Origin: an uncultured Anaerolineae bacterium
Lineage (GTDB): Bacteria > Chloroflexota > Anaerolineae > Anaerolineales > Villigracilaceae
Assembly (NCBI GenBank): GCA_903854805.1
Contig: CAINXK010000366.1
Coordinates: forward strand, 1 to 48,065
Direction: 5' to 3'
DNA: 48,065 bases
The translations under genes were made by a program, and so were the position numbers. This document shows, one piece after another, positions 25,172 to 33,743 of the stretch. The notes under the pieces are model-generated. The model had not been told where the DNA came from, did no database searches, and saw nothing but the letters and a program-made list of their open reading frames with translations. The number at the start of each line of letters is the position of its first letter. Position 1 is the first letter of the stretch.

Positions 25172-26806
25172 TTACCAGAGATTAAATCCGGGTGAAGTGA
25201 ATTGAGCCTGGCTGATTAATTGGATCAACATGGGTCCATAGGCGACCAGGATCAGAACGATCGTGCCGATCAACCAGGGCTGCCAGTTATTCAACCAGCC
25301 GGGAATGACCTCGGGATGAGCAGGTTCGGCAATGGGCATATCCACTTCGGCTTTTTCCTTCGAGAAGAAGGGTGTCATAATCATATTGACAAAGAACAAT
25401 ATGCCAGAAACAAGCAGGATCAGACCGCCAACACCGACGAATATAGTCGGGACGCGCCAGTCACCATTGCCATAATTCTGGATGGCAACACCCAGCATGG
25501 TGCGGCGCGGGGCGCCCAGCAGACCAATCCAGTGCATACCGCGCGAGAAAATGGTCATACCAACAAACCAGGTCCAGGCCTGCCAGAGGGCAGCTTTGCG
25601 GCTCCACAGAGCCTTGCCGGTCAGGTAGGGCAGCATCCAATAAAGGATACCCATAAAGGTCAACGTAACGGCAGTCCCAACGGTCAGATGGAAATGTCCT
25701 GGAACCCAGGCAGTGTTATGCACAACCAGGTTGATGTCATAGGATGCATTGATCAAGCCACCGGCTCCGCCGAAGGCAAACAGGATCATGGCCAGGGCCT
25801 GAGCAGTGAAGGAAGGATCACCCCACGGCAGCTTCAACAGCCAGCCAAAGAGCCCCTTGCCGCCACGCGCCCGACCACCAATTTCCATGGATGCGATCAC
25901 GTTGAAAGCGGTTAACATGCTGGGAAAGAACACGCTGTAGGTCAGGACCGCATGGATGAATTTCCAGACAGCCGGCACACCCGGATCGAGATATTGGTGG
26001 TGGAAACCAAGGGGGGTGGAGAGCAGCAAGAACAGCCAGAAGGAGAAACGTGCCAGCGGTTCACTGAATAATTTACCACCAGCCTGCTTCGGAATCATGC
26101 CGTACCAGGAAATATATGCCGGCAGCAGCCAGAAGTAAACCAGCGGATGACCAGTGAACCAGAACAAGGTACGCGCCAACTGCGGATCAATCCCTTGTAC
26201 CAGACCAGTGGTCCAGGGGATGATAAGTCCGAGGATTTCGGCCGCGATACCCAGGGTGCAAATTTGCCACAACACCATCGTGATCAAAGAGGCAAGTGCA
26301 AGGAACGGCGTGGTTACGCCTTTGTTCTCTTTACGCCAAGCCAGGAAGGTGGCCAGCATACTCCAACCACAGACCCAACTACCAACCACGAACAGGGTCA
26401 ACCCAACGTAGTAGTACCATGGCGCCTGAAGCGGAGGGTAAAAAGTATATAAAACGCTTGCCTGGTTCAGGAGCAGGGGGATGGCTGCAGTTACCAGACC
26501 AACCACCATGACCCAGAAACCAACCCAACTGAGAGTCAGGTTGACAAGCGAGCGGTTAAGAGACCGGACAGTGGTCAGGGTCAGAAAACCAGTGATGAAA
26601 AAGGTGGTCCAGATCAGGGCGTTTAAAACGCCGTGCAGGGTCAGACCTTGATAGTAAGATTGAAGGCCGACGGTTTTCAGGGCTGGGTACCAATTGATCC
26701 CCATGTGCTCCAACGCCTGTAACGGACCGAACAAACTGCCGAGGGCCAAAGCTATCAGAGCCACAACGACATGCCAGCTAACGAGTTTCTTTTCAGCAGC
26801 AAACAT
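25172..26806 (-). CDS. Heme-copper oxidase subunit I, B-type (ba3-like)
   Basis: A 544-residue oxidase subunit I with about twelve to thirteen helices. H58 (TLHGVLNA) and H373 would bind the low-spin heme, H371 the high-spin heme, and H220, H269 and H270 CuB. Y224, four residues after H220, is the cross-linked Tyr position. The motif is HPLVY rather than HPEVY, so the helix VI Glu of A-type oxidases is missing. With the GHFHLTVG motif this places it in the B (ba3) family. It reduces oxygen at high affinity. GGAAAGGA lies upstream. Embedded heme O synthase, subunit II and IIa support a complete oxidase locus. Confidence 0.95.
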   Translation of the reverse strand: MFAAEKKLVSWHVVVALIALALGSLFGPLQALEHMGINWYPALKTVGLQSYYQGLTLHGVLNALIWTTFFITGFLTLTTVRSLNRSLVNLTLSWVGFWVMVVGLVTAAIPLLLNQASVLYTFYPPLQAPWYYYVGLTLFVVGSWVCGWSMLATFLAWRKENKGVTTPFLALASLITMVLWQICTLGIAAEILGLIIPWTTGLVQGIDPQLARTLFWFTGHPLVYFWLLPAYISWYGMIPKQAGGKLFSEPLARFSFWLFLLLSTPLGFHHQYLDPGVPAVWKFIHAVLTYSVFFPSMLTAFNVIASMEIGGRARGGKGLFGWLLKLPWGDPSFTAQALAMILFAFGGAGGLINASYDINLVVHNTAWVPGHFHLTVGTAVTLTFMGILYWMLPYLTGKALWSRKAALWQAWTWFVGMTIFSRGMHWIGLLGAPRRTMLGVAIQNYGNGDWRVPTIFVGVGGLILLVSGILFFVNMIMTPFFSKEKAEVDMPIAEPAHPEVIPGWLNNWQPWLIGTIVLILVAYGPMLIQLISQAQFTSPGFNLW

Positions 26807-26822
26807 ATCTTATTTCCTTTCC

Positions 26823-27746
26823 TTAAAATAGCGTTACGATGTAGATAGCCATCAATACCAACCCAAGGTAAATATTGGATACCTTGAAAAGCTTGAGAGC
26901 CTGCTTTTGCTCGGGCACGATAACTAATTGCAGAGAATTCCATCCCAGCCACACCGTGGCAGGAACTGTAATTAACAAGTAAGGCCAACCAAGCGCAGAA
27001 TGGTAGCCCATCAGGAGCGCGATCAAAGCCACTGCAAAAGTATGGACACTGATCCAACCAGCCGAAGCGCGTGGGCTCAGAATGACCGGCAGCATGGGCA
27101 CACCGGCGCGCGCATAATCGTCGCGATAAGCCTGTGCCAGGCTCCAGAAATGGGTTGGTGTCCAGGCAAAAACCAGCAAGGCCAGCGCCAGCACACCAGG
27201 TTCGGTCCAATTTCCGACCACCGCCCCGCCACACAAGACAGCGCAGCTTCCGGCTGTCCCGCCGATCACTATGTTTAACCAGGTGCGTGGTTTTAGCCAG
27301 AGGGTGTAAACCCCAACGTAAATGGCTGCTCCAGCAAATAGAAATACTGCCAAGGGAATGCTATAAGGCAGCGCAATCATTACCGCCAAGATCACCAGCC
27401 CAATGCTTATTTCCAGGGTGGTTTGTGGGCGCGCAAAAGCGCCAATTGCCAGTGGGCGCTTGCGCGTGCGCTGCATGCGCCCATCGCGTTCCCGCTCCAA
27501 ATACTGATTAATCGCCGATGCGCCTCCAGACGAAAGCGTTCCGGTGATGACCAGCAGAAACAGTTGGCCAATGGATAGCTTGCCGCCTGAGGCCAACAGC
27601 GCACCGCCAACCGAAGACAGCAGCAGCAAGACAACCACCCGTAATTTAAAGAGGACCACTACGCGGCCAAGAAACTCGCCCAACGCATTTTTTGATTTGG
27701 CAATTTTCCAGGCCAGACTACCAGTCGATCTCGTTTTTACGTCCAT
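26823..27746 (-). CDS. ctaB: Protoheme IX farnesyltransferase (heme O synthase)
   Basis: A 307-residue UbiA-family prenyltransferase with about eight to nine helices. The motif NQYLERERDGRMQRTRKRPL is the heme O synthase version of the Asp-rich substrate loop. It converts protoheme to heme O for the adjacent oxidase. AAAGGAG lies before its ATG. It lies 17 bases upstream of subunit I in the same direction, consistent with co-expression. No CtaA (heme A synthase) gene is in the window, so whether this oxidase carries heme O or heme A cannot be told. Confidence 0.95.
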   Translation of the reverse strand: MDVKTRSTGSLAWKIAKSKNALGEFLGRVVVLFKLRVVVLLLLSSVGGALLASGGKLSIGQLFLLVITGTLSSGGASAINQYLERERDGRMQRTRKRPLAIGAFARPQTTLEISIGLVILAVMIALPYSIPLAVFLFAGAAIYVGVYTLWLKPRTWLNIVIGGTAGSCAVLCGGAVVGNWTEPGVLALALLVFAWTPTHFWSLAQAYRDDYARAGVPMLPVILSPRASAGWISVHTFAVALIALLMGYHSALGWPYLLITVPATVWLGWNSLQLVIVPEQKQALKLFKVSNIYLGLVLMAIYIVTLF

Positions 27747-27903
27747 CCAAAGGCTCCTTTAACCATTTCGGGGCAAGCAGTGCCTGACAAAAAACATTTT
27801 CGCTCTCAAGTGGCGTCACAGATTTAGACCTTACAGGTCAATTATTCTTGCGGCGACGATTTTTTTACCATGGAGCGCTGGTTTTGTGACAGGCTCGTTA
27901 TCG

Positions 27904-28386
27904 TTACTTCACAATGATCTTGCCAAACATGTTTTGATGGCCAACACCGCAATATTCGGTACAGACATACGGAAATTCACCCGCCTTATCAAAAGTACGG
28001 GTCAATTTGGCAATCTGCCCGGGAAGCACCATCATGTTAATGTTTGTATCTTGTACTTTAAACCCGTGCTGAACATCTGCACTGGTGACATAGAAAGTTA
28101 CGGTGGAACCAACCGGAACGGTAATTTCGCTCGGGTAATAGCGCCAGGGACTCGCCTGCGCCAGAATATGCGCTTCATATTTACCAGGCGCCAGTTCACG
28201 CAGACCCAGCTCGGCTTCCGAAAATGGTCCAGAGGCCTTGACTGTATTTGGATCTATCCGCGCAAATGGCTGTGGCAACTGGAAACCATTGACAAACCCG
28301 GCTACCCCAACCAGGACGGCAAGCACCACCAGCATGATCGTGGTCAGGCCAATCCACCATTTTTCGTAAACATGGATGTGAATCAT
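27904..28386 (-). CDS. Cytochrome c oxidase subunit II with CuA site (ba3-type)
   Basis: The 160-residue protein has one N-terminal membrane helix (about 11-31) and a cupredoxin domain. CuA ligands are H107, C142, C146, H150 and M153 within VCTEYCGVGHQNM. The single helix and short length match ba3-type subunit II rather than the two-helix aa3 type. It takes electrons from cytochrome c and passes them to the low-spin heme of subunit I. Its ATG overlaps the stop of the small IIa gene by ATGA. A gap of 157 bases separates it from the ctaB gene and shows nothing recognisable. Confidence 0.95.
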   Translation of the reverse strand: MIHIHVYEKWWIGLTTIMLVVLAVLVGVAGFVNGFQLPQPFARIDPNTVKASGPFSEAELGLRELAPGKYEAHILAQASPWRYYPSEITVPVGSTVTFYVTSADVQHGFKVQDTNINMMVLPGQIAKLTRTFDKAGEFPYVCTEYCGVGHQNMFGKIIVK

Positions 28387-28547
28387 TGGGTCACCCCTCT
28401 TTCAAGCAAGGTCAGGTAGACCCAGCTCCACAAGATTACGATGGTAATCAGGTATATCAGGCTGATTGCAAGAGCACCTTTCGGGTGTTCCATCTCTGGA
28501 TCACCCTTTTTGGCAGAACCCTGCCCGGGTTTTGCATCTTTTTTCAT
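28383..28547 (-). CDS. Oxidase subunit IIa (CbaD-like small helix)
   Basis: A 54-codon gene not among the longer frames: ATG at 28547 with GGAGG eight bases upstream, stop TGA at 28385-28383 overlapping the subunit II start. After a polar N-terminal part, the segment EHPKGALAISLIYLITIVIL continues into one membrane helix and ends LLERGVTQ. This closely recalls the single-helix CbaD subunit of ba3 oxidase, which has a KGALAV...FW..Y....RG layout. It probably packs against subunits I and II. Position, ATGA overlap and strong ribosome site make it a real gene. Confidence 0.8.
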   Translation of the reverse strand: MKKDAKPGQGSAKKGDPEMEHPKGALAISLIYLITIVILWSWVYLTLLERGVTQ

Positions 28548-28654
28548 AAAACATCCTCCGAATTTTCAATCAAATTGATGGGCCGATTATTACTTGGGTC
28601 GGATATACTTTTCATCGTGGGAAATCCTTATAAGCCTGCTCCCTTGCTAATTAT

Positions 28655-29107
28655 TTATTGTTCCCTGATTGCAACTTCAATTGAAATATCGCCAAATTTT
28701 TCGAATTTCAATGCCAAGGGTAATTTTGCGCCGGACGTAAAATCTGCCAGCTTATTGATGCACATGATGTGTAAACCGCCGACCTTGAGCTCCACAGTTC
28801 CACCAGCCGGGATTTCGATTGAACCATTGGGCACCGGGCGCATGCCCATAACGCCATTGGCATCCATGAAAGACTCGTGCAGTTCGGTGGCACCACAGGC
28901 TGTGGATTGCACGCTGATTAATTTATCGGCATCCGCTCCATTATTATGGATGGTCATATAAAACACCCCAGCCAGCGCCACCTTGGGCGAAGGACGCCCC
29001 CATTGGCCTTCAATGCTGATTGCTTGGGCAGCAGGTGCCCCACAGGCGGATAGCATAAAAGCAACTATCACGCTGAAAAAAAACAAGCCGTATACTTTGC
29101 GGAACAT
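28655..29107 (-). CDS. Copper chaperone PCu(A)C lipoprotein
   Basis: Of 150 residues, the first about 20 form a lipoprotein signal ending MLSAC. The rest is a PCu(A)C domain: the family copper-binding set H-x-M and related residues appear as ATELHESFMDANGVMGMRPV and GGLHIMCI. It carries Cu(I) to the CuA site of subunit II outside the membrane. ATG 29107 with GGAAGGA is preferred to the frame start at 29134, which overlaps the upstream SCO stop. Two SCO proteins encoded before it complete a copper-delivery set for the oxidase. Confidence 0.9.
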   Translation of the reverse strand: MFRKVYGLFFFSVIVAFMLSACGAPAAQAISIEGQWGRPSPKVALAGVFYMTIHNNGADADKLISVQSTACGATELHESFMDANGVMGMRPVPNGSIEIPAGGTVELKVGGLHIMCINKLADFTSGAKLPLALKFEKFGDISIEVAIREQ

Positions 29108-29133
29108 AATTACTTTCCTTCCATCAAACTTCA

Positions 29134-29775
29134 TTATCGGTCTAGCAAATAAGTCAGATCGGCAGCCATATCAGCTGCCGTTGCGCCAAAGGGAAACACC
29201 ACTCGCAAAAAACCCTGGCGGTCTATGGCCATAACGGTAGCCGTATGGTCCACCAAATACCCCAGAGCAGAATCGCCAACCTTTTTTTCATAGAAAATTC
29301 CGTAGTAGGTGGCAACTGCTGCAATCTGATCAGACGTACCCGTCAACGCAATAAAGCTGGGATCGAAATGGGGAATATAATCAGCCAGAACTTGCAGCGT
29401 ATCTCGCTCCGGGTCCACCGTCACCATGAATACCTGCACCTGGTCTGCACGTTTGCCGAGTAACTCACGCGCTTTGTGCAGCTCTGCCAGAGTGGTAGGA
29501 CAGACGTCCGGGCAGGTGGTGTAACCAAAATACAACAACACCACTTTGCCACGGTAATCATCGAGTGAAACCGCCTGACCATTAGAACCTGTCAAGGTAA
29601 AGTTAACTGCTGGTACAGGCGATTGCAAAACCATGCCGTGAAAAACATATGGCTGAAAGACATTCCAGATCAACCAGGTTGCTCCGGCTAGAATAAACAA
29701 ACCCAACGCCACTCCAAAAGCCAGGAATGAGGTTGTGCGCCAAAAAGGACGTACCGGCGCGCTATTTTCGATCAT
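29134..29775 (-). CDS. SCO1/SenC-family copper chaperone
   Basis: The 213-residue protein has an N-terminal membrane helix (about 18-40) and a thioredoxin-like SCO domain with the copper/redox pair C88 and C92 in CPDVCP, an FGYTTC lead-in, and the distal His in LVDHTATV. It inserts copper in, or reduces, the CuA site of subunit II on the outer face. ATG 29775 overlaps the stop of the preceding SCO-like gene as ATGA, so that start is favoured over the GTG at 29784. Length is normal for the family (200-220 aa). Confidence 0.93.
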   Translation of the reverse strand: MIENSAPVRPFWRTTSFLAFGVALGLFILAGATWLIWNVFQPYVFHGMVLQSPVPAVNFTLTGSNGQAVSLDDYRGKVVLLYFGYTTCPDVCPTTLAELHKARELLGKRADQVQVFMVTVDPERDTLQVLADYIPHFDPSFIALTGTSDQIAAVATYYGIFYEKKVGDSALGYLVDHTATVMAIDRQGFLRVVFPFGATAADMAADLTYLLDR

Positions 29776-30506
29776 GGGTAACACCTGAATAAGTGAGCGG
29801 CTTCATAAGCATATCGACCTACACCTTTGCTATTTTGAATTTCAGCAACAAGATAATTAACATCACGCAAAATTAAGGCAAGGTCCAGCTTGGAACTGCG
29901 ATACTCAGAGCGGATAATCCCCCAACCATCCACAAGCTCAAATCGCGGTTCAAATTTGATTGAATATTGACCATCTGGACCGGATGCTTTTTCATAATAC
30001 AGACCGAAACCTCCACCTACAACGTATTTCGTGCGAGTGGGGTCACCAGTCAGGAAATCCCAGGAAACACTGTTTTGAGGGGCATTCATAGCCTGGGACA
30101 TGTATTCGCCCAACACAGCTGGTGTATCGCGCCCGGGATCGAGGGAAATGGTCACAAGCGCAAATTTTGTTTCCTGCACACCCAATTCTGCGAGCGAAGT
30201 ACGCAGAGACTCCATTTGTGAAGCTGACTGGAGACAATCAGGCCCGCAATTACTATACATAAAGTTATAGACCGTTAGCTTGCCACGATAATCTTCACTC
30301 GTCCTGCGCTGACCAGTCTGATTAATAAAGGCAAAACCCGGCGAAAGACCAACGCGAGGAAGCACCTTGATAGGCTGAATAATATTGAAGGCAAAAACAA
30401 CCACCACCCAAATCCCCATAATCGCATATAGCAACCACAGCAACCAGTTTGAGCGATTGGCAGGGTGTTTTTCGATCGGAGGTTGAGCAGTTAAGTTGAT
30501 GGACAT
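29772..30506 (-). CDS. Second SCO-like protein with a CGPDC site
   Basis: This 244-residue protein has one membrane helix near residues 24-45 and a thioredoxin-like domain resembling SCO. It has a metal/redox pair in YSNCGPDCLQS (C-x3-C without the usual CPxxCP prolines), VTISLDPGRDTPAVLGEY, and a later segment where a His would be expected but no clear DHT is seen. A C-terminal extension ends HLFRCYP. It lies first in the copper/oxidase gene set. It may be a divergent SCO or a reductant for the other. It is probably a copper or thiol chaperone; its exact job is unknown. The ribosome site is weak. Confidence 0.75.
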   Translation of the reverse strand: MSINLTAQPPIEKHPANRSNWLLWLLYAIMGIWVVVVFAFNIIQPIKVLPRVGLSPGFAFINQTGQRRTSEDYRGKLTVYNFMYSNCGPDCLQSASQMESLRTSLAELGVQETKFALVTISLDPGRDTPAVLGEYMSQAMNAPQNSVSWDFLTGDPTRTKYVVGGGFGLYYEKASGPDGQYSIKFEPRFELVDGWGIIRSEYRSSKLDLALILRDVNYLVAEIQNSKGVGRYAYEAAHLFRCYP

Positions 30507-30644
30507 GCTAGTGTTTTCATAATGCTGGAATTATTTCTTTGACCAACAGATCCCCGCAAGCTCAGGGAATATTAATTATTTTCTAATCTTATTTTAACAA
30601 AAGCTAAATATTCCATCATCAACCATATGGAGCTGTTTATATAG

Positions 30645-30672
30645 AAAAACGGCTACCTTTTGGTAGCCGTTT
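30645..30672 (-). terminator. Rho-independent terminator behind the response regulator gene
   Basis: AAACGGCTACC (30647-30657) pairs with GGTAGCCGTTT (30662-30672) around four Ts. On the minus strand the stem is followed by a T-run. It ends the regulator transcript before the SCO gene, so the oxidase operon needs its own promoter in 30507-30640. Confidence 0.85.
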
Positions 30673-30740
30673 GGAGATTTGAAATATCTGTTTGGATTAA
30701 TCCATTCGGGGTATCCGCCCTGATCACCCCCGTAGAACTA

Positions 30741-31397
30741 TTAATTCTTTTGAACCTTGTTTCGCGCAGTCCAGGCTGCTGCTTCTGCGCGGCTGTGCAG
30801 ATGGAGTTTATCCAAAATCGTTCGCAGGTGCGCTTTGATGGTGTGAGGTGAGAGTGAGAGTTTAACGCCAATTTCCTTGTTGGTCAGTCCCTGCGCAACC
30901 CACTGCAAGACCTCATTCTCACGTTCAGAGAGTAAACTATCAGACACGCCATTCCCGGGTATGTCGGCGGGAACAGGCATGGCCGCAAACTCATTCAGCA
31001 GCTTGACCGCCATTCCAGGTGAGATGATGGCACCTTTGGTATAAACAAGCTTGATGGCTTCGATCAAATCCGAAGTCGAAACACTTTTAAGCAGGTAACC
31101 GCGCGCGCCAGCACGAATGGCAGCATACAAATCTTGTTCCTGCTCAGAGGCGGTCAGCATTAATACCGAAGCTTGTGAATGAATGTTGCGCAGCTGGCGG
31201 GTGGCTTCGACGCCATCCATCTTTGGCATGTTAACATCCATCAAGATCACATCCGGTTTAAATTCAGCCACCCGTGAAATCACCTCCATGCCATTCGATA
31301 CACTGGCAACAACAGTGATATCCGGTGAATCGCTGAGCATACGCGCCAGACCTTCACGGAACAGGTGGTGATCATCGACAATGAGAACTCGAATCAT
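30741..31397 (-). CDS. NarL/FixJ-type response regulator
   Basis: A 218-residue two-domain regulator. The receiver domain shows the acidic pair (VDDHH), the phospho-acceptor Asp in ILMDVNMP, and the conserved Thr and Lys in MLTAS and LLKSVS. The C-terminal LuxR-type helix-turn-helix reads LSERENEVLQWVAQGLTNKEI then LSLSPHTIKAHLRTIL. ATG 31397 lies seven bases after the kinase stop; a longer frame from 31481 has no support. It is the partner of the kinase encoded just upstream. As the first gene before the oxidase cluster it may control that cluster, but no operator was seen. Confidence 0.93.
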   Translation of the reverse strand: MIRVLIVDDHHLFREGLARMLSDSPDITVVASVSNGMEVISRVAEFKPDVILMDVNMPKMDGVEATRQLRNIHSQASVLMLTASEQEQDLYAAIRAGARGYLLKSVSTSDLIEAIKLVYTKGAIISPGMAVKLLNEFAAMPVPADIPGNGVSDSLLSERENEVLQWVAQGLTNKEIGVKLSLSPHTIKAHLRTILDKLHLHSRAEAAAWTARNKVQKN

Positions 31398-31404
31398 GGG
31401 CAAC

Positions 31405-33336
31405 TTATACCACAACTCGCTTATTAACACTGAGGGGCACTGCAACCGTGATGCGGGTGCCCTGGAGTGTGCCAGTTGCAACCGTCAAGGCGCCGCCCAT
31501 GTTGCGGGCGCGCTCTCGCATGGTGGTCAACCCAAAGTGGCGTTGGGCCGCCAAATCTGGTTTCATTGCATCTGGAAAGCCTCGTCCGTTATCGGTAATC
31601 GACAATTCCAACTCAGAATCAGTCGCTTTCAAGCAAACTTCCACATGAGTGGCATGCGAATGTTTGCGCACATTCGCTAAAGACTCTTGAGCGATCCGCA
31701 AAAATTGTAATGCCACCGCTGGCTCAACCAGCAAACCCTCTGGCTCGACCGTAAACCGGGTTTGGATGCCTGTCTTCTGAGTAAACTGGGCACTGTATTC
31801 AGCCAGGCGGGAGGCCATCTGATCTGGGCTATCCAGTTCCTGGCGCAGCCCCTCAATAGCTTCTCGCGCTTCCAAATACGCTGATTGGATGGAAAGGCGC
31901 ATTTCGTCCACTTCGCGGGCAGCAGCGTCATTCTTCCCAGCACTGATTAAACTTGCCAGCCTTTCGGTTTGCATATTTAGCAGCGCAAGGGTTTGCGCCA
32001 GGCCATCATGAATCTCTCGTGAAAGCCTGTAGCGCTCTTTAAGTACTGCCAGTTGGTCAAGTTGAACATAAAGTTTGGCATTTCGGATGGCCAAGGCAAT
32101 TTGATGTGCCATGGTATTCAAAAGCTCAACGTGCCGGTTATCGAAAGCGCGCCTGCGTTTCGCCCCCAAGAAGATGGCCCCCAATGCCTGGCCTTCGGCG
32201 ATCAAAGGAGCGGCAACAGCCGAAAGAAAATCGAACCCGGCTTCTTTGCCTAGCTCAGGTGAGATTACAGCCGAACCGGTTGAATGCGCCTGGCCAGCAA
32301 GTTCCAGGGCCAGGGTAAAACGCGGATCGGTCAAACTATCGCCCAAACCCTGGCGGGCACGGCAAACCCAGGTATGGGTGTCCTGGTCGAACAGGAATAA
32401 GCCACCAACCTGGGCTTCCCACCCGGCGGTGGTAATAAACAATACCTGGTCTTCAAAATCCCGCATAATCGGCACCCCTACGTCACCGTTCTGCAATACC
32501 TGATCCAGAGCGTATAGAGCGTCCGTCTGGCGGGTACGCGCCCGCAGGCTTTCAAGCATCGAGGTAATCGCACCGCTCAATATGTTCAAAAGGTGAACTT
32601 GATCTTCCGGCGGTCCATCCACAGAAGGGAAATAGGCCGAAATCAGCCCAACCCGTTCTTGTTCGTAAATCATGGGCATACAAATGAGCCCACCGATACC
32701 ATCCGCCCTGGCCTTTTCATGAAGGCCTTCAAATAAGGGACAATCGCTGGTTGAGATGGTCCTCAGAACTGTACAGTTTCGACAACGTTCGGTAGAGACG
32801 CCAGTTGCCAGGCGCGCGCGAAAGGCGTTCAGGTATTCATCACTCAATCCCCAGGCCATATCCAACTTCAACCTGTCTTTATTATCATCAAATGTAATCA
32901 CTGACGATGCCTGCGCCCCGATCAGGTGGTATGGTGCTTGCACGGCCAGTTCCAAAACGGTTTGCTCATCGTTTGCCACACCAAGCTGCCGCCCAAGCTC
33001 ATTTAATGTGAGCAGCTTTTGATGGTTTACTTCCAACTCTGCATAGGCAAACTGCATTTGCCTTTCTGCTTCTGCGTGACTGGCGATTGTTGTGGCTAAC
33101 CGGCTAAAACCTATCCAGGCTACGACACTGCCGGTAAAACCATAAATTATAAGCTCGGCTTCTTGATGCCAGCTCTCAGAAAATGTATCAATGATCAAAT
33201 GCAGACCGGCCTGATGCAATGAAGCTAGAATCATCACAACCAGTGGCACCGCCCAGCGCATTCGCCGCAACCTGACATCCAACGGCGCAGTCCAATAATG
33301 AGCGAATTTTGTCAACAATTGTTTCCCAGGTAGCAT
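31405..33336 (-). CDS. GAF-domain sensor histidine kinase (NarX/LiaS class)
   Basis: A 643-residue kinase. Two N-terminal membrane helices (about 28-50 and 63-80) precede two GAF domains (about 110-275 and 285-430). The first GAF has a cysteine set CRNCTVLRTISTSDC that could bind a metal or an FeS cluster, as in some oxygen-sensing kinases. HisKA_3 follows (HEIHDGLAQTLALLN with the phosphorylated His), then a HATPase with DNGRGFPD and the FGLTTMRERA G-box. GAGG lies before the ATG. It is paired with the adjacent NarL regulator. The sensed signal is unknown; a redox or oxygen cue would suit the location next to the oxidase genes. Confidence 0.9.
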   Translation of the reverse strand: MLPGKQLLTKFAHYWTAPLDVRLRRMRWAVPLVVMILASLHQAGLHLIIDTFSESWHQEAELIIYGFTGSVVAWIGFSRLATTIASHAEAERQMQFAYAELEVNHQKLLTLNELGRQLGVANDEQTVLELAVQAPYHLIGAQASSVITFDDNKDRLKLDMAWGLSDEYLNAFRARLATGVSTERCRNCTVLRTISTSDCPLFEGLHEKARADGIGGLICMPMIYEQERVGLISAYFPSVDGPPEDQVHLLNILSGAITSMLESLRARTRQTDALYALDQVLQNGDVGVPIMRDFEDQVLFITTAGWEAQVGGLFLFDQDTHTWVCRARQGLGDSLTDPRFTLALELAGQAHSTGSAVISPELGKEAGFDFLSAVAAPLIAEGQALGAIFLGAKRRRAFDNRHVELLNTMAHQIALAIRNAKLYVQLDQLAVLKERYRLSREIHDGLAQTLALLNMQTERLASLISAGKNDAAAREVDEMRLSIQSAYLEAREAIEGLRQELDSPDQMASRLAEYSAQFTQKTGIQTRFTVEPEGLLVEPAVALQFLRIAQESLANVRKHSHATHVEVCLKATDSELELSITDNGRGFPDAMKPDLAAQRHFGLTTMRERARNMGGALTVATGTLQGTRITVAVPLSVNKRVVV

Positions 33337-33743
33337 CAGACCTCTTATTTGCCAGTTAAGCGGCAGGCTCCGAAAGTTTTTAGCCTATTCACGCCATGCA
33401 TAACCCTGCGCTTCGATCCGCGCCGGAATATTATATCCAAGCATTTCAGCCACTGCATTTACAAAAACGATAACTGCACGTTCGCATATTTGGCGAACAC
33501 TTGCGCGCAGTCGAAACGTAATTCGTAGAAGAACACCCTGCCCAATCGCAGATTAATTATGCCACAGAATTACTTGATAAAAGTTCGCTCAAAACCACAT
33601 ATTACAGTTGTCATCCAAACCCATGATACCAGTTCCTGGCCCAAAGAAACAATCAGAACAGCACCTTGCTTCACAAAATCCACCCGACCGGGCCATTGTA
33701 CACGTTCTCCCAAAGAAAGATTTTTCGTCTTGAGTTTTTTACA
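33337..33743. other. Gap between divergent kinase and amidase genes
   Basis: No intact gene. The left part holds a PAS-like fragment on the minus strand (separate entry). The rest is AT-rich sequence upstream of the amidase. A promoter pair must lie here, but none stands out. Confidence 0.5.
33385..33552 (-). pseudogene. PAS-domain-like remnant
   Basis: A minus-strand frame with no start ends at TAG (33387-33385). Its last residues, IVFVNAVAEMLGYNIPARI followed by EAQGYAWRE, match the strand-helix end of a PAS domain (VFVN..AEMLGY....E), with about 50 codons upstream that look unrelated. It may be the tail of a lost sensor gene. The evidence is only a short motif. Confidence 0.25.

Noticed and set aside
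30507..30640. Promoter and operator of the oxidase operon
   Set aside because: A start site must lie here, but no convincing -35/-10 pair or regulator palindrome was seen.
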